DNA of 64,000 nucleotides from Vibrio tapetis subsp. tapetis (GCF_900233005.1 NZ_LT960611.1:434001-498000), one strand, 5' to 3'. Positions 39,662-51,365 are shown, counted from the first letter of the stretch. Program-made: numbers and translations. Notes: generated by a model from the sequence alone, not told the origin.

Positions 39662-41751
39662 GTTTGCCCAGCGAAGCTGGCAAACCCATTAGGCTGAAAG
39701 AAGCCTAAATCACCCTGATTGAGGGGAAGATAATCCGAATCGCAAGGGCGTTGCTGGCCAACGGCAGGGTTTGAAGGAAGCGATAGGAAGTTAACAGTAC
39801 ACAACGAAAGTGAACCTGATTCGGCAATTTAGGTGGGTAAGCGTGCAAATAGCGTGAAGCCCGATACTCAATCAGACCTAGATTGTGCTTGAGGGTGGCA
39901 TTGTTAACAGGGAGCCAGTGCAGTAACTCGGGAAGCCTGACACCACATCCGAGCAAACGTCGGAAGCATAAACTCAAGGCGAGAGCCAAGATCTATGTTG
40001 GTGCGAGGTGGCAGATGAATCCGTAGTAGTGAGTAAAGCTCGGCCGGTGAAGCCCAGTAATGGTGTGGAGGATAAAACTGAGCTGACCATCAGTAACACG
40101 TCTGATGGGACAACATTTTGCCAAAAGCAATCTGGTGTTGCGAAGGGATGAAGTACATTTTAAGTCTGTGATGAGCAGATGTTTTTTTTTCAGTGGTATA
40201 CAAGTTGATTAGCTATCGAGGTATTCCGTCTCGGTCTTTGTGAAAGCAAAGCACTGAAGCGAGAAACCGTACAAGGGAGTAACTCTGACTCACTCTAGTA
40301 AATTGCCATTGAGCTAGAAGGCTAGAGAGTGGAGTGAAATACACCAACACTGTGAGAGAGCATTTGTCCCCACACGGCACACAATCTAAAGGAAAAAGTT
40401 GAGAGTTTACTACAGTTTATATGGTCACTTGCTCCACAAAGAGCGACTCTATAAAGGATTTAAAAAAGTGTGGAAAGCGAAAGGCGCGGCCGGAATAGAT
40501 AGGCAGAGCCTAAGCGACTACGCCCAAAATCTGAGTGATAACCTAGATCAACTTCTTCTGGAACTCAAAACCAAGCGATACACCCCTCAACCCGTCAGAC
40601 GGGTAGAAATACCGAAAGATGATGGTGGGGTGCGATTACTTGGGATCCCAACAGTACGGGATAGAGTTGTCCAACAAGCTCTAAATGATCTATTAACCCC
40701 AATCTTCGAAGAGCAGTTTCACCCATCCAGCTTTGGGTATAGACCGAATCGAAGTTGTCACGATGCTATAAACAAAGCGACGATGTTCATCCGTCGATAC
40801 GGAATGCAACACGTCGTAGATATGGACTTATCGAAGTGCTTCGATAAGCTCGACCACGAGCTTATTCTAAAAAGCATTAAGAAACGAGTCACAGACAGTA
40901 GCGTACTGGAGCTCATCAAACAGTTCCTGAAAAGTGGCGTAATGGTTGATGGAGAGTGGCAGCATACCGAGATAGGTAGTCCGCAAGGTGGAGTAATAAG
41001 CCCACTGATAGCGAACATCTATCTGGATGCGTTTGATCAAGAGATGCGAAAGCGAGGACATCGAATAGTCCGTTATGCCGACGACATACTGATCTTCTGT
41101 CGCAGCCGTAAAGGTGCAGAAAATGCGCAAGTACAGGCAACGAAGGTCCTGGAAAAACAGCTCAAGTTAACGGTGAACGAAACCAAATCACACATAGCGC
41201 ACAGCGGCGAAGGTGTGAAATTCCTTGGAATAGAAATCGGTAGCCATTATAGCCGTATTCAGCCAAAGAAAATGTCGACGTTCAAAGGAAAGTTGAAGCG
41301 AGTGACAAGACGCAATGGCGGTAAGCCATTGTTAGAAGTCATTAAACAACTGAATCCACTTCTGAGAGGGTTCAGCCAGTACTTTCGAATAGCGAATGCC
41401 AACAGGGAGTTTAAGAAACTGGCCGCGTGGTTAAGGCGAAGACTTCGCAGCGTCCAATTACGATTATGGAAAAAACCGACCCGACTCCACCGCAGGCTAA
41501 GACAGCTAGGTTACGAAGGGTCATTCAGGTATATCTGTATGGATAGTTGGAGAAATGCTGCGAGTCCATTAGCCAGTTACTCGATGCCAAATCAATGGTT
41601 TAACGACCTTGGATTAGTGAATCTTGAACACGTTAGGACAGGATATGTGTTCAGCCATTATGCTGAATGGAAATGTGCATGAGCCGTATACGAGGTCCGT
41701 ACGTACGGTTCTGTGAGAGGGATGAGGCGGAGACGCCTCACCCTACTCGAT
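39662..41751 (+). mobile_element. Group II intron, copy 2 (2090 bp)
   Basis: Same element as 2697-4787, in the same orientation relative to the upstream terminator, one base shorter and with one visible substitution in the 5' ribozyme part. The 3' end is again CTCGAT, followed by unrelated sequence (GGTTGAAA here, GTCGTGTC in copy 1), which fixes the 3' boundary. Such high identity points to recent movement or gene conversion. Confidence 0.9.
40399..41682 (+). CDS. ltrA: Group II intron reverse transcriptase/maturase, second copy
   Basis: 427 residues, identical in sequence to the protein at 3435. It has the same TTG start with AAGGA site, the same YADD catalytic motif and no endonuclease domain. 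The open frame indicates that both copies could be active. Confidence 0.95.
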   Translation: MRVYYSLYGHLLHKERLYKGFKKVWKAKGAAGIDRQSLSDYAQNLSDNLDQLLLELKTKRYTPQPVRRVEIPKDDGGVRLLGIPTVRDRVVQQALNDLLTPIFEEQFHPSSFGYRPNRSCHDAINKATMFIRRYGMQHVVDMDLSKCFDKLDHELILKSIKKRVTDSSVLELIKQFLKSGVMVDGEWQHTEIGSPQGGVISPLIANIYLDAFDQEMRKRGHRIVRYADDILIFCRSRKGAENAQVQATKVLEKQLKLTVNETKSHIAHSGEGVKFLGIEIGSHYSRIQPKKMSTFKGKLKRVTRRNGGKPLLEVIKQLNPLLRGFSQYFRIANANREFKKLAAWLRRRLRSVQLRLWKKPTRLHRRLRQLGYEGSFRYICMDSWRNAASPLASYSMPNQWFNDLGLVNLEHVRTGYVFSHYAEWKCA

Positions 41752-41867
41752 GGTTGAAATTTAACATGGGTCAAAAAACGCTCAAATTGTTTTGGCTGAT
41801 ATTTGTACAATTTGGAATTTGAGAGCATCATGCGTGCCTATAACTCGAATAAAAAAGAAGTTGGCTT

Positions 41868-42413
41868 ATGCAAGATAATTTATTTTCGTTCCCTTTACTC
41901 TCGCACAGCGATTGTGAAGCGTTGCTTCGGTTTGAGAAACGTAACCGATTTTGGTTTGAGTCGAATATCAATGGCCGCCCTGAGGACTTCTATTGTTTAA
42001 AAGGGGTCAGTAGCCACATTCGTGAATGTTTACATCAATACCATGAGCTCACCATGTTGCCGACCCTGATTAAAAACAGTAAAGGCGATATTTTGGGGCG
42101 CGCGAACTTACACTCCATTGATTTAAGCCGTGGCGAAGCTTGGGTTGGGTATCGAGTCGCTGAGCAATGTGCGGGTCAAGGGCTCGCCTCGAAGGCCACA
42201 GAGCAGCTCATACGTTACGCCAGTAGCTTTAGCGGGCTCAAGTATTTGAAGGCTTACGCATCCACACAGAACGTGGCTTCTCAGCGAGTGTTATTGCGAA
42301 ATAACTTTAAAATGATTGGTAACGTTAATGATTTTACTGAAGTGAATGGGGCGATGATAGACTGCTACGAGTATCAGTTGGAGTTGCAGAAGCCATTCAG
42401 CCAATGGTGTTGA
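41868..42413 (+). CDS. GNAT acetyltransferase (RimJ/RimL-like)
   Basis: 181 residues. Acetyl-CoA site in VGYRVAEQCAGQGLASKATEQLIRYA, with a beta-bulge region before it (LGRANLHSIDLSRGEAWVGY) and the C-terminal AYASTQNVASQRVLLRNNFKMIG typical of ribosomal-protein or small-molecule GNAT enzymes. Substrate unknown. The intron end is 116 bases upstream. Confidence 0.85.
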   Translation: MQDNLFSFPLLSHSDCEALLRFEKRNRFWFESNINGRPEDFYCLKGVSSHIRECLHQYHELTMLPTLIKNSKGDILGRANLHSIDLSRGEAWVGYRVAEQCAGQGLASKATEQLIRYASSFSGLKYLKAYASTQNVASQRVLLRNNFKMIGNVNDFTEVNGAMIDCYEYQLELQKPFSQWC

Positions 42414-42420
42414 TGCGCAA

Positions 42421-42455
42421 GGCTAGAGGCTAGAGGCTTAAGGCATAGGGTTAAG
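42421..42455. repeat. Degenerate heptamer repeat (GGCTAGA-type)
   Basis: Successive seven-base units GGCTAGA, GGCTAGA, GGCTTAA, GGCATAG, GGTTAAG. It has the same period and related composition as the repeats at 5711, 26285 and 48436. Confidence 0.65.
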
Positions 42456-42500
42456 CGAAGAGCTAAAGGCATAGAGAATTAAGGTAGAAAGGGAGGATCT

Positions 42501-42962
42501 TTGGATCGATTGGAGTTGAAAGTTCCGCCGGTGGTTGTGTTTTTTTTGGCGTTGGTGTTGATGTGGTGGAGCGTGGTTTCGTGGCCTAGTTTGGCTTTTG
42601 AGCTGCCATGGCGAGCTGTTTTTGTGATGATTTGTGTGGCCAGTTCTGGTTATATTGGCATTGCGGGTGTGTTGGAGTTTCGACGCCATCAAACGACGGT
42701 TAACCCTCATACCCCAAATAATGCTTCTACCATCGTCGATACGGGTATTTTTAAGTACACACGTAATCCGATGTATTTGGGGTTGGTGGTTTTACTTATA
42801 GGGGCTCTATTTTATTGGAGTAGCCTCGCATCACTATGGGTAATTGTTGCTTTTATCGGCTATTTGAATCGCTTTCAGATCTCTGCGGAAGAGCGGATTT
42901 TAAGTGAAAAGTACGGTTCGCAATATACAGACTACCTGACTAAAGTTAGGCGTTGGATATAG
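42501..42962 (+). CDS. Isoprenylcysteine carboxyl methyltransferase-like membrane protein
   Basis: 153 residues with four to five membrane segments. TGIFKYTRNPMYLGLVV and SAEERILSEKYGSQYTDYL are the family signatures for S-adenosylmethionine binding and catalysis (ICMT/PEMT-like). The substrate in bacteria is unknown. The start is TTG with GGGAGG a few bases upstream. It ends 17 bases inside the convergent GGDEF gene. Confidence 0.82.
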   Translation: MDRLELKVPPVVVFFLALVLMWWSVVSWPSLAFELPWRAVFVMICVASSGYIGIAGVLEFRRHQTTVNPHTPNNASTIVDTGIFKYTRNPMYLGLVVLLIGALFYWSSLASLWVIVAFIGYLNRFQISAEERILSEKYGSQYTDYLTKVRRWI

Positions 42963-43989
42963 GGGTTGTGGTGTTTTTGTAGCTATGTATCTCAACGACC
43001 TCGACATCCCCGACATGCACTTGGTTTCTTCCTTCTTGTTTCGCCCGATATAAATGCTGATCAGCACGTTTTAGCCACGTATTAATACTGTCGGTTGAAG
43101 ATGAATCAGCAACGCCTGCACTTACCGTCACGGTTTTCTGCTCTATAAATGAGTGGCTTGCGATGTTTTTTCTTAAGTGTTCAGTCCTTTCTACTGCTTC
43201 TTTTAAAGATATTTCTCGAAATAAGATCAAAAACTCATCGCCACCAAGCCTAAAGATGACTGCAGACTGACCCGGCATCGCCGTCATCAACTTGGCGGCT
43301 TCGATAATGACTTGATCTCCTACATCGTGACCCAAAGTATCATTGATTTGTTTAAACTTATCGATATCGAGCATCGCTAAGCAAGAGCTTGTATTGGTTT
43401 TTGCCTGGGTGTCTAAGCATTGCTGTAGATACACGTCTATTTGTGAACGGTTAAAGACTTTGGTCATTGGATCTTTAATCGAAGACTCTCGTAATTTTTC
43501 TTGTAGCTTGCTAATGGAACCCATTATGTAATGGGTGATGAAGGCAGTAACAATTAATGCACTGATGAAGCGCACCATGACCAGCAGTTCGATTTGGCCA
43601 TACCCCAAAAAGGCGGCACCTACTATGGTAACGGCGTTGAAGGCGAGCGCGATTCTAGATGACAGCAATAACGTAATACAAACAAGGATCGGAAACAGCC
43701 AGTATGTTCCATAAAGCCCCAACACCTTGATAGACCACAATCCGTTAAGCGCTAAGAGAATAACAGGCAGCATATAACCGGTATAGGGAGTACGTTGCTG
43801 GTACGCTGCATGAATTTCTATTAACAAGGAAATTTCGAATAATATCAGCAAGAAAGCGAAAAAAGGTTCACCAATAACGTAGTTTTTTATCGAAAAGGGA
43901 ATGAACAGTAAGGCCGACACAATTCCAACAAACGTAATGATTTTTTTTGTTCGTGAACGTCTAATAAGCTGTGTGATGTGCTGACCCAA
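42946..43989 (-). CDS. Diguanylate cyclase with membrane N-terminus
   Basis: 347 residues. Five or six hydrophobic segments fill residues about 18-165. A GGDEF domain follows, with DIDKFKQINDTLGHDVGD and the intact active site FRLGGDEFLILF. No RxxD allosteric site appears immediately before GGDEF. It makes c-di-GMP from GTP. The reading frame is complete, unlike the frameshifted cyclase at 15705. Confidence 0.9.
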   Translation of the reverse strand: MGQHITQLIRRSRTKKIITFVGIVSALLFIPFSIKNYVIGEPFFAFLLILFEISLLIEIHAAYQQRTPYTGYMLPVILLALNGLWSIKVLGLYGTYWLFPILVCITLLLSSRIALAFNAVTIVGAAFLGYGQIELLVMVRFISALIVTAFITHYIMGSISKLQEKLRESSIKDPMTKVFNRSQIDVYLQQCLDTQAKTNTSSCLAMLDIDKFKQINDTLGHDVGDQVIIEAAKLMTAMPGQSAVIFRLGGDEFLILFREISLKEAVERTEHLRKNIASHSFIEQKTVTVSAGVADSSSTDSINTWLKRADQHLYRAKQEGRNQVHVGDVEVVEIHSYKNTTTPISNA

Positions 43990-44191
43990 ATGTTGGACTT
44001 ATTTTCTGGCATAACAACCCTTTAAAATGAAGATAGGGAATTCTAACTGCCCGATGACTTGATTCGAGTGCTTAAGAAAACCGAAGGCAAGCCGAGGGGA
44101 GGCTCTATGCAGTGCCATCTGGTTTTAAGGGCGGCCGTTACTATTATTACTAGAGTATAACAAAGAAAATTTAAGCCAGAGGAGCGGATAC

Positions 44192-44225
44192 AAAAAAGCT
44201 CAGCGGCAGGGCGCTGAGCTTTTAT
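44192..44225. terminator. Terminator of the DUF3581 gene
   Basis: AAAAAAGCTCAGCG ... CGCTGAGCTTTTATTT, a stem of about 9 bp with A and T tracts on both sides. Confidence 0.85.
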
Positions 44226-44248
44226 TTATTGATGCGTGAGCCAGAGGA

Positions 44249-44974
44249 CTATGCTGCTGCGACGTCGCCTTGTAGAAATGCTTCTTTGCGAGCATTAAAG
44301 CGCTCTACCAGATCGTCTACTGCTTCTTTTTGAAAAGGTTTCAAGCCAGAAGCAACCATACGCTTAATGCCTTTACCTACAACGACACCGTTGTCGATAA
44401 AGTTAAACTTCATGGTAACAAGACCACGTTTACCGTCGATATCGAAGGTTGCTCCTACGTAATCGACCGTTGGGCGAGATAGGTTAAGGTGCTCAAACTC
44501 TACTTCCATGCTCTCGTAAATCACTAAAGGTCGTTGGCAGTTGATCATCATCTGCTTGTCTTCCATAAGTGGCACCATGATGTGCGGGAAGTTCATGCCA
44601 GAAAATTCAACGTATGCTTTTACGATGTGCTCGATAAACTCGGCATCGTGGCTGATTTCACCTTCATGATGCATGTGTAGATATTCTTTACCCGATGCGT
44701 CAACCAGTGCGCTCTCAGTTTTGCCTTTTTCTTCAACTGATAATGCAATTCCATCGTTTACCATGCCTGAAAAATCGAAACGCATTTTTTGACTGATGCC
44801 TTCTTTCTTCAGTAAAACGGCAAACAATAAGTCGCCAGGCACACAGAAGCGTTTGTTGTCTTCATCGTGGATTGGGTTGTAATCACCCGCTACCTTTTTT
44901 GCAAAATGGCTTGCTTGCTGGCGAGTAAATTGAAACTGATTGTCTTGAGTTGAGAAATAAGATGCTAAGAACAT
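44249..44974 (-). CDS. DUF3581 protein with hot-dog-like N-terminus
   Basis: 241 residues. The segment ASHFAKKVAGDYNPIHDEDNKRFCVPGDLLFA resembles the hydratase motif of MaoC-type hot-dog folds (D-x-N-P-x-H). The family is DUF3581, common in Vibrio and Shewanella, with no assigned function. It is monocistronic. Confidence 0.78.
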   Translation of the reverse strand: MFLASYFSTQDNQFQFTRQQASHFAKKVAGDYNPIHDEDNKRFCVPGDLLFAVLLKKEGISQKMRFDFSGMVNDGIALSVEEKGKTESALVDASGKEYLHMHHEGEISHDAEFIEHIVKAYVEFSGMNFPHIMVPLMEDKQMMINCQRPLVIYESMEVEFEHLNLSRPTVDYVGATFDIDGKRGLVTMKFNFIDNGVVVGKGIKRMVASGLKPFQKEAVDDLVERFNARKEAFLQGDVAAA

Positions 44975-45103
44975 AATTCACTGTTGATTACGGAAACTGG
45001 GCTGATTATATCTGACTATTGAGCTCAAATGGTCTAACCATTCATAAATAATTCACTTTGATCCATATAAAAGCCGTATTTATTCTCTCGACACCAATAA
45101 AAA

Positions 45104-45125
45104 ATGGGCCTCAAGTGAGACCCAT
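45104..45125 (-). terminator. Terminator after hutH
   Basis: On the minus strand ATGGGTCTC-ACTT-GAGGCCCAT followed by TTTTTTATT, about 35 bases after the hutH stop. Confidence 0.75.
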
Positions 45126-45159
45126 AAAGGGGGGACGCATGATTACGGCTGCTACGAAT

Positions 45160-46692
45160 CTAGAACGAGCAAAGTGTATGCGCTGGAACTAAATGATTAT
45201 GAACCGCCATTTTGAGCAGTGCATTTGCTTTTTCTATGTCGGGAGCAAAGTAACGGTCCTTGTCATAAAAGCTCACTCGTTCACGTAGGATTTGTTTTTC
45301 TTGCTCTATTTTGGGAGAAGAGAGCGTAGGGGAACGGAAATCAAGCCCTTGCGCCGCCGAGAGGTATTCGACCGCCAATATGCCACGTGTATTTTCTGCC
45401 ATATCGCGCAGACGACGACCCGCAAATGTTGCCATAGAAACATGATCTTCCTGATTAGCAGAAGTAGGCAAGCTATCAACCGATGCCGGGTGAGCAAGGC
45501 TTTTGTTTTCACTAGCCAGTGCCGCAGCGGTGACTTGCGCAATCATAAAGCCCGAGTTTACGCCGCCATTGTCGACCAAAAACGGCGGAAGTTTACTCAG
45601 TGCGCTGTCGATAAGCAGCGCCATACGTCTTTCAGATAAGCTGCCGATTTCAGCAATGGCGAGTGCTAAATTATCTGCGGCCATTGCGACAGGTTCGGCA
45701 TGGAAATTACCACCCGAAATAATGTCGCCGTCGTCGGCGAACACGAGTGGATTATCGGATACGGAGTTAGCTTCTACTTTGAGTATTTGCGCTGAATTTC
45801 GAATTTGTTGTAAACAGGCGCCCATGACTTGAGGTTGGCAACGCAGTGAGTACGGATCTTGAACCTTTTCACAGTTAGTATGCGACTGGCCTAATTCACT
45901 GGTTGAATCTAATAGGTAACGAAATGCCGCAGCCGCGTCCATTTGAGCTTGATGGCCACGAACTTCATGGATACGAGCATCAAATGGGCGTCTACTACCC
46001 AGTGCCGCTTCCACTGACATGGCACCACAGAGCGTTGCGGAGGCAAATAAATCTTCAGCGGCGAACAAGCCTTCTAGCGCAAATGCGGTTGAAGCTTGCG
46101 TGCCATTTAATAGAGCAAGCCCTTCTTTCGGAGCCAGCGTGATGGGCTCAAGCCCTGCGATTTTTAGTGCTTCTAATCCGGAAATGATTTTTCCGTTATG
46201 ACGGGCTTCGCCTTCACCCAATAAAATAGTGCTCATATGGGCGAGGGGAGCTAAGTCTCCTGACGCACCAACGGAGCCTTTTTGTGGCACACAAGGGTAA
46301 ACTTGAGAATTGACCAGTTCGATTAATGCTTGGATGACTTCTAATCGAATACCGGAAAATCCGCGAGCGAGGCTGTTAATTTTTAGCGTCATCATCAAAC
46401 GCACGGTTTCGTCGTGCATGAGTTTGCCAATGCCTGCTGCGTGAGATAGAACAATACTGCGTTGCAGTTCTTCGAGATCGTCTGGCAAGATGCGTGTATT
46501 GGCTAACAGACCAAACCCGGTATTAATGCCGTACACGACGCGATCTTCGGCTATGACTTGCTCGACTACGCGAGTGCTCGCTTCGATGTTAGGAATGGCA
46601 CTGGCGCATAGAGACAGATTAACCGGAGAGCGACTAATTTTGCGTAACTCGCTCAGGCTGATGTGGCCTGGGTTCAGTTCTAAATTTAACAT
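45160..46692 (-). CDS. hutH: Histidine ammonia-lyase
   Basis: Deaminates histidine to urocanate, the first step of histidine degradation. It is 510 residues from the ATG at 46692, chosen because GGAG lies eight bases upstream; an ATG at 46707 overlaps the hutU stop. The MIO cofactor triad Ala-Ser-Gly is in [32 protein letters not shown] and [15 protein letters not shown] are further family motifs. It is the last gene of the hut operon. Confidence 0.96.
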   Translation of the reverse strand: MLNLELNPGHISLSELRKISRSPVNLSLCASAIPNIEASTRVVEQVIAEDRVVYGINTGFGLLANTRILPDDLEELQRSIVLSHAAGIGKLMHDETVRLMMTLKINSLARGFSGIRLEVIQALIELVNSQVYPCVPQKGSVGASGDLAPLAHMSTILLGEGEARHNGKIISGLEALKIAGLEPITLAPKEGLALLNGTQASTAFALEGLFAAEDLFASATLCGAMSVEAALGSRRPFDARIHEVRGHQAQMDAAAAFRYLLDSTSELGQSHTNCEKVQDPYSLRCQPQVMGACLQQIRNSAQILKVEANSVSDNPLVFADDGDIISGGNFHAEPVAMAADNLALAIAEIGSLSERRMALLIDSALSKLPPFLVDNGGVNSGFMIAQVTAAALASENKSLAHPASVDSLPTSANQEDHVSMATFAGRRLRDMAENTRGILAVEYLSAAQGLDFRSPTLSSPKIEQEKQILRERVSFYDKDRYFAPDIEKANALLKMAVHNHLVPAHTLCSF

Positions 46693-46706
46693 GTTGTTTT
46701 TCTCCA

Positions 46707-48386
46707 TTATAAGTTACGCAGTTCTTCATTGAGCATTGGTAAGTCGAGTTTTTGTTCTTTGGCACAGCGCTTGGCAATGTCATAGCCTGCATCAGCATGG
46801 CGCATTACTCCGGTTGCGGGGTCGTTATGCAGTACGCGGGCAATGCGTTCGGATGCGTCATCGCTGCCGTCACAACAAATCACCATTCCAGAGTGCTGAG
46901 AAAAGCCCATACCGACGCCGCCGCCGTGATGTAAAGAAACCCAAGTTGCCCCGCCTGCGGTATTTAACATGGCATTGAGTAGCGGCCAATCTGACACGGC
47001 ATCTGACCCGTCCATCATGCCTTCTGTTTCTCTATTAGGGCTAGCAACGGAACCTGAATCTAGATGATCTCGGCCGATAACAACCGGTGCTTTTAATTCG
47101 CCATTTTTTACCATTTCGTTGAAGGCTTGTCCTAAACGTTCGCGGTCTTTGAGCCCTACCCAGCAAATTCGCGCAGGTAAGCCTTGAAACTGAATGCGTT
47201 CGCGAGCCATATCTAACCAGTTATGCAGGGCCGGGTTATCTGGGATCAGCTCTTTTACTTTTTGATCGGTTTTGTAGATGTCTTCTGGGTCGCCAGACAG
47301 GGCAGCCCAACGGAATGGCCCAATGCCTTCACAAAATAGCGGCCTAATGTACGCAGGAACAAAGCCTGGGAAATCGAACGCGTTCTCTACGCCTTCTTCC
47401 AGTGCCATTTGGCGGATGTTGTTGCCGTAATCGAGTGTTGCCGCGCCTTTCTCCTGCAAAGCAAGCATGGCTTTAACTTGAACGGCCATGGATTGTTTAG
47501 CGGCTTTTACGACTGCGCTTTCATCTTCTAAGCGCATTTTTGTAGCATGATCCATGCTCCAGCCTTGAGGTAAATAGCCGTTTAATGGGTCGTGTGCAGA
47601 CGTTTGGTCGGTAACGACATCCGGAGTGATACCTCGCTCGACAAGCTCTGCGAAAACATCGGCCGAATTGCCTAGTAACCCAACAGAGATCGCTTCATCT
47701 GATTGTTTGATTATCTCTAGCGCTTCATCAAGGCTGGTGGCTTTTTTATCTACGTAGCCGGTACGCAGGCGATAATCGATGCGTGATTCATCACATTCCA
47801 CCGCCAGCATTGAAAACCCAGCCATGGTGCCCGCTAATGGTTGCGCGCCGCCCATACCGCCAAGGCCACCTGTTAAGATCCAACGATCTTTTGCTTGACC
47901 ATCAAAGTGCTTTTTAGCGATGGATACGAAGGTTTCGTATGTGCCTTGAACAATGCCTTGTGAGCCGATGTAAATCCAACTGCCTGCGGTCATTTGGCCG
48001 TACATCATCAAGCCTTGTTTATCGAGTTCGTTGAAGTGCTCCCAATTGGCCCAATGTGGCACCAAGTTTGAGTTGGCAATTAATACGCGAGGCGCATTTT
48101 TATGGGTAGGATATACACCGACGGGTTTTCCTGACTGAACTAATAAGGTTTGATCGTCTTCCAAGCGCTCTAACACTTCGACAATTTTGTCGTAACACTG
48201 CCAGTTACGCGCAGCGCGACCAATGCCGCCATACACCACGAGCGCATGTGGGTGTTCTGCAACATCGGGATCTAGGTTATTCATGAGCATACGAAGTGGC
48301 GCTTCAGTTAACCATGATTTAGCGCGTAAAGTCGTGCCGTGTGGCGCGCGTACAGTGCGGCTAGTGTCGAGTCTTGGATCGGTCAT
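46707..48386 (-). CDS. hutU: Urocanate hydratase
   Basis: Converts urocanate to 4-imidazolone-5-propionate, the second step of the pathway. 559 residues, standard length. NAD-binding region [20 protein letters not shown], with catalytic surroundings [14 protein letters not shown] and [17 protein letters not shown]. The start is preceded by AAAAAGGA. A 115-base gap with a heptamer repeat separates it from the broken hutG upstream. Confidence 0.96.
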   Translation of the reverse strand: MTDPRLDTSRTVRAPHGTTLRAKSWLTEAPLRMLMNNLDPDVAEHPHALVVYGGIGRAARNWQCYDKIVEVLERLEDDQTLLVQSGKPVGVYPTHKNAPRVLIANSNLVPHWANWEHFNELDKQGLMMYGQMTAGSWIYIGSQGIVQGTYETFVSIAKKHFDGQAKDRWILTGGLGGMGGAQPLAGTMAGFSMLAVECDESRIDYRLRTGYVDKKATSLDEALEIIKQSDEAISVGLLGNSADVFAELVERGITPDVVTDQTSAHDPLNGYLPQGWSMDHATKMRLEDESAVVKAAKQSMAVQVKAMLALQEKGAATLDYGNNIRQMALEEGVENAFDFPGFVPAYIRPLFCEGIGPFRWAALSGDPEDIYKTDQKVKELIPDNPALHNWLDMARERIQFQGLPARICWVGLKDRERLGQAFNEMVKNGELKAPVVIGRDHLDSGSVASPNRETEGMMDGSDAVSDWPLLNAMLNTAGGATWVSLHHGGGVGMGFSQHSGMVICCDGSDDASERIARVLHNDPATGVMRHADAGYDIAKRCAKEQKLDLPMLNEELRNL

Positions 48387-48435
48387 CTGTAAATCCTTTT
48401 TGTAGGTTGTTTTAGTTATTAGGTTTAGGAAAATA

Positions 48436-48468
48436 GTTACGGGTTACGGGTTACGGGTTACGGGTTAC
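48436..48468. repeat. Heptamer tandem repeat (GTTACGG x4) between hutG and hutU
   Basis: Four perfect GTTACGG units plus GTTAC, about 50 bases before the hutU start. It is intergenic and may be variable in copy number. Confidence 0.88.
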
Positions 48469-48837
48469 CTGTCGTCGGTAGAACGAAGTCCGTTCTTCTG
48501 CCTATTTACCCATCTTTTCTGCTATTTCCCAACACAGCCTTGCTGCTAGCCGGGCTGTGTGTCCGTCTATGTCGTAATCTGGGTTGTATTCAGCGATGTC
48601 AGCCAGTTTGAGTTTATTGCTGTGTGTTAGTACTTGTTCAAATAGCGGGTAGAAGTTATCTAAGCTGACGCCTCGGCCTGCGGGGGCGCTTACACCCGGA
48701 GCATTAGCGGCTGGAAACACATCCAAATCGATGGTGAGATAAATAACATCACACTGATCGATGAAGGCATTCAGCTTCGTTTGGTTGAGTGACAGATTAG
48801 GGGCGGTTAGTTGGTCGTCTGTTACGTACCAAACGAG

Positions 48838-50659
48838 GCTGTAGAATTTCTCCTCGCCCGTCTCAATTCTGATCCTGCCGCCATTTCATCACGATATGAA
48901 CTTGAACGCACTAACTCCTTGTGATCTAATCTAAATTATTCGCCACAAGACACGGTTATGCCCAACTTCAAAACCGATTACTCGAACCAAAACATGTTCG
49001 TCCCTATCATCATCGATGAACAACTCATCCCCGGAACTATTGAGTATGCGATTTCCCACATTGTCGATAACCACCTCGACCTCTCGCCCTTTGATGCGCA
49101 CTACCACAACGACAAAAACGGGGCGGCGGCTTATCCACCCTCCATCATGCTTAAGGTTATTTTTTACGCCTATTCCCTCGGCATGTTAACTAGCCGACGC
49201 ATAGAAAGAGCCTGCATCAACAATGTCACTTTCATGTGCTTATCGGGCGACGAGCGACCACACTTCACCACTATCGCGGCTTTCATCGCACAAATGAAGG
49301 ACACCATCGAACCACTGTTCACTCAGGTTCTCATGATATGCGATGAACAAGGCCTAATAGGCCGTAACATGTTTGCTATTGATGGCTGTAAAATTTCATC
49401 CAATGCCAGTAAGGAATGGAGTGGCACACACGAAGAGCTTCGCCGTAAAAAAGAAAAACTACAGCGGGCGAGCCAGCGAATTATCGAGCGTCATCAAAGC
49501 CAAGATTCGCTCCCAAATGAAGTTATCGAACAAGACCTAAGACAAAAACAAAAGCTTGATAGCAGCGCCGATAAAATAGGTTCATTTCTGGCGAGCACTA
49601 AAGACAAATTGGGCAGCAGTAAAAAACCCGTAAAAAGCAACATCACGGACAATGACAGCGCTAAAATGACCACCTCAAAAGGTACGATTCAAGGTTATAA
49701 CGGCATCGCCATCACGGATGACAAGCACCAAATTATTTTACACAGCCAAGTGTGGGGAAGCGTTGGTGAACAGCAAACATTAAAGCCTGCAGTGCTCGCT
49801 TTGAAAGAACAATTAGAGAAGCTACCCAACAGCTCAAAGCGCACCACCAAGTTCACCGCAGACAGCGGATTTCATAGTAAAACCAACCTCAAGTTCCTGT
49901 CTGAGACTCCTTATGATTGTTACATAGCAGACACTGGATTTCGCAGCCGTAATCCGCTGTTTCAAAACAGTGAAACCTATCAGACCGAGCAAGCGAAAAA
50001 ACGAAAGAAACGCTCGAAAACAGGTAAAACCTGTTACTCCATTTCTATGTTCGAGTCAACCAAGACGACATGACTTGCCGATGCCCTGCAGGAAATATGA
50101 TGCGGCTGAGCAGCAAGAACGCCGTCATCCGTGGAGAGCGTGGTGCTCAGTTTTGTGGATACCTAAACGACTGCAGACAATGCGTTCATCAACCGCTGTG
50201 CATGAGAAAACCGCCTGGCAAGCAAGTCGGTCGACAAGTCTTCTTCATCTACAAAAACACCAAAGACTTTGACCACATGCAAGCCATGAAAGACAAGATT
50301 GATAGCCCAGAAGGAAGGCGGCAATACAGTAAACGGCTTGGGTGTGTTGAACCTGTTTTTGGCAACATCACCGTCAACAAACAGATGAATCGATTTACGC
50401 TAAGAGGACAAGAGAAAGTGAACGCCCAATGGGCGATGTTCAGCATGCTTCACAACATGGAAAAGCTACGGAATTGCATCATCTAGAGGGTAAAACCTCT
50501 AAAATCAGCGAAAAACCCAAATTAACTCTCATCCTGTCGCTCTATCTTTCCTTACCATGATAAAGGCCGCTACCATCGAGCAGTATTTACGCCGTTGCCA
50601 GTAGGATTAATGACGATAAAAACATGGGAAATCGGTGAAAAATCGAGAAATTCTACAGC
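48838..50659 (+). mobile_element. IS1182-like insertion sequence in hutG (1822 bp)
   Basis: Ends are defined by a 15-bp perfect inverted repeat, GCTGTAGAATTTCTC at the left and its complement at the right. The host gene is restored exactly by removing this span, with no visible target duplication. The element carries one transposase gene, now in two frames. A small hairpin (AGAGGGTAAAACCTCT) lies after the transposase. Confidence 0.9.
48958..50486 (+). pseudogene. IS1182-family transposase, frameshifted
   Basis: The N-terminal frame (48958-50073) has the DUF772-type start (DAHYHNDKNGAAAYPPSIMLKV, SRRIERAC) and DDE-domain parts (FAIDGCKISSNASKEW, FTADSGFHSK). The C-terminal frame (50070-50486) has the zinc-like CRCPAG ... 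CGYLNDCRQCVHQPLC and the DDE Glu region with LGCVEPVFGNI. Adding one T near 50050 would read MFRVNQDDMTCRCPAG across the junction, so a single-base loss broke the gene. The element is probably immobile unless helped by a related copy. Confidence 0.85.
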
Positions 50660-51365
50660 TTCAACGCCCAGTTCATCGGCTCTGTCGAATAACGCCTCGG
50701 TATTACTGGTTCGGCTTACGCCAAGGCATGCGTAGTGGAACGGCCAGCCCAACTGCTTGCAATGATCGGCAATTTGTTTAAATGGCGTGCCAGAGCTAGG
50801 CTTTATGCTGCTTTTTAGTGAGTCGTCTGTGGTTTGGTAAAGCCTAAGATCAAAGTGTGCATCAAAATTAATGATGCCGATTTTAGGAGGCTTGACGTCA
50901 AGTCGGTTGGTGATAGGTCGGTGTTGTAAGTATTTTGCAAGCCCCATGAAAGAGCCATAAGCGACTTCATGGCCCCCACCTAAAACGATCACGGATGTAT
51001 CGGTTAACGCATTGGCGACGCGATCGGATAACGCTTGTTGTGCGAGTTCCAATTCGTCACCATCGCACACCACATTGCCTTCATCATAAATTGCCATGGT
51101 TGAATGCCACGCCATGTTCGCCAACATTTGACGAATGATGTCTGGGCCTTTTGCGGCTCCTATTCTGCCTTTGTTTCTCGCGACGCCGGCATCAGAACAA
51201 AATCCGATTAAACTGACGTTGGTATGGGAAGTCTCTTCTTGATTGGTCGAATTCTTATGAGCCACCGCCGTTTTTACCACGTGATGAACTCGCCCCCCTT
51301 TGGTGCCATCTTCTAAATCGTTTCGACCTTCCCATTGGAAACTCGGGTTAGATGTTCTACTAGAT

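Noticed and set aside
45503..45832. 109-residue plus-strand frame within hutH
   Set aside because: Antisense shadow of hutH; no independent signal.
48436..48468. Possible CRISPR-like array
   Set aside because: Units are only seven bases with no spacers, so this is a simple tandem repeat.
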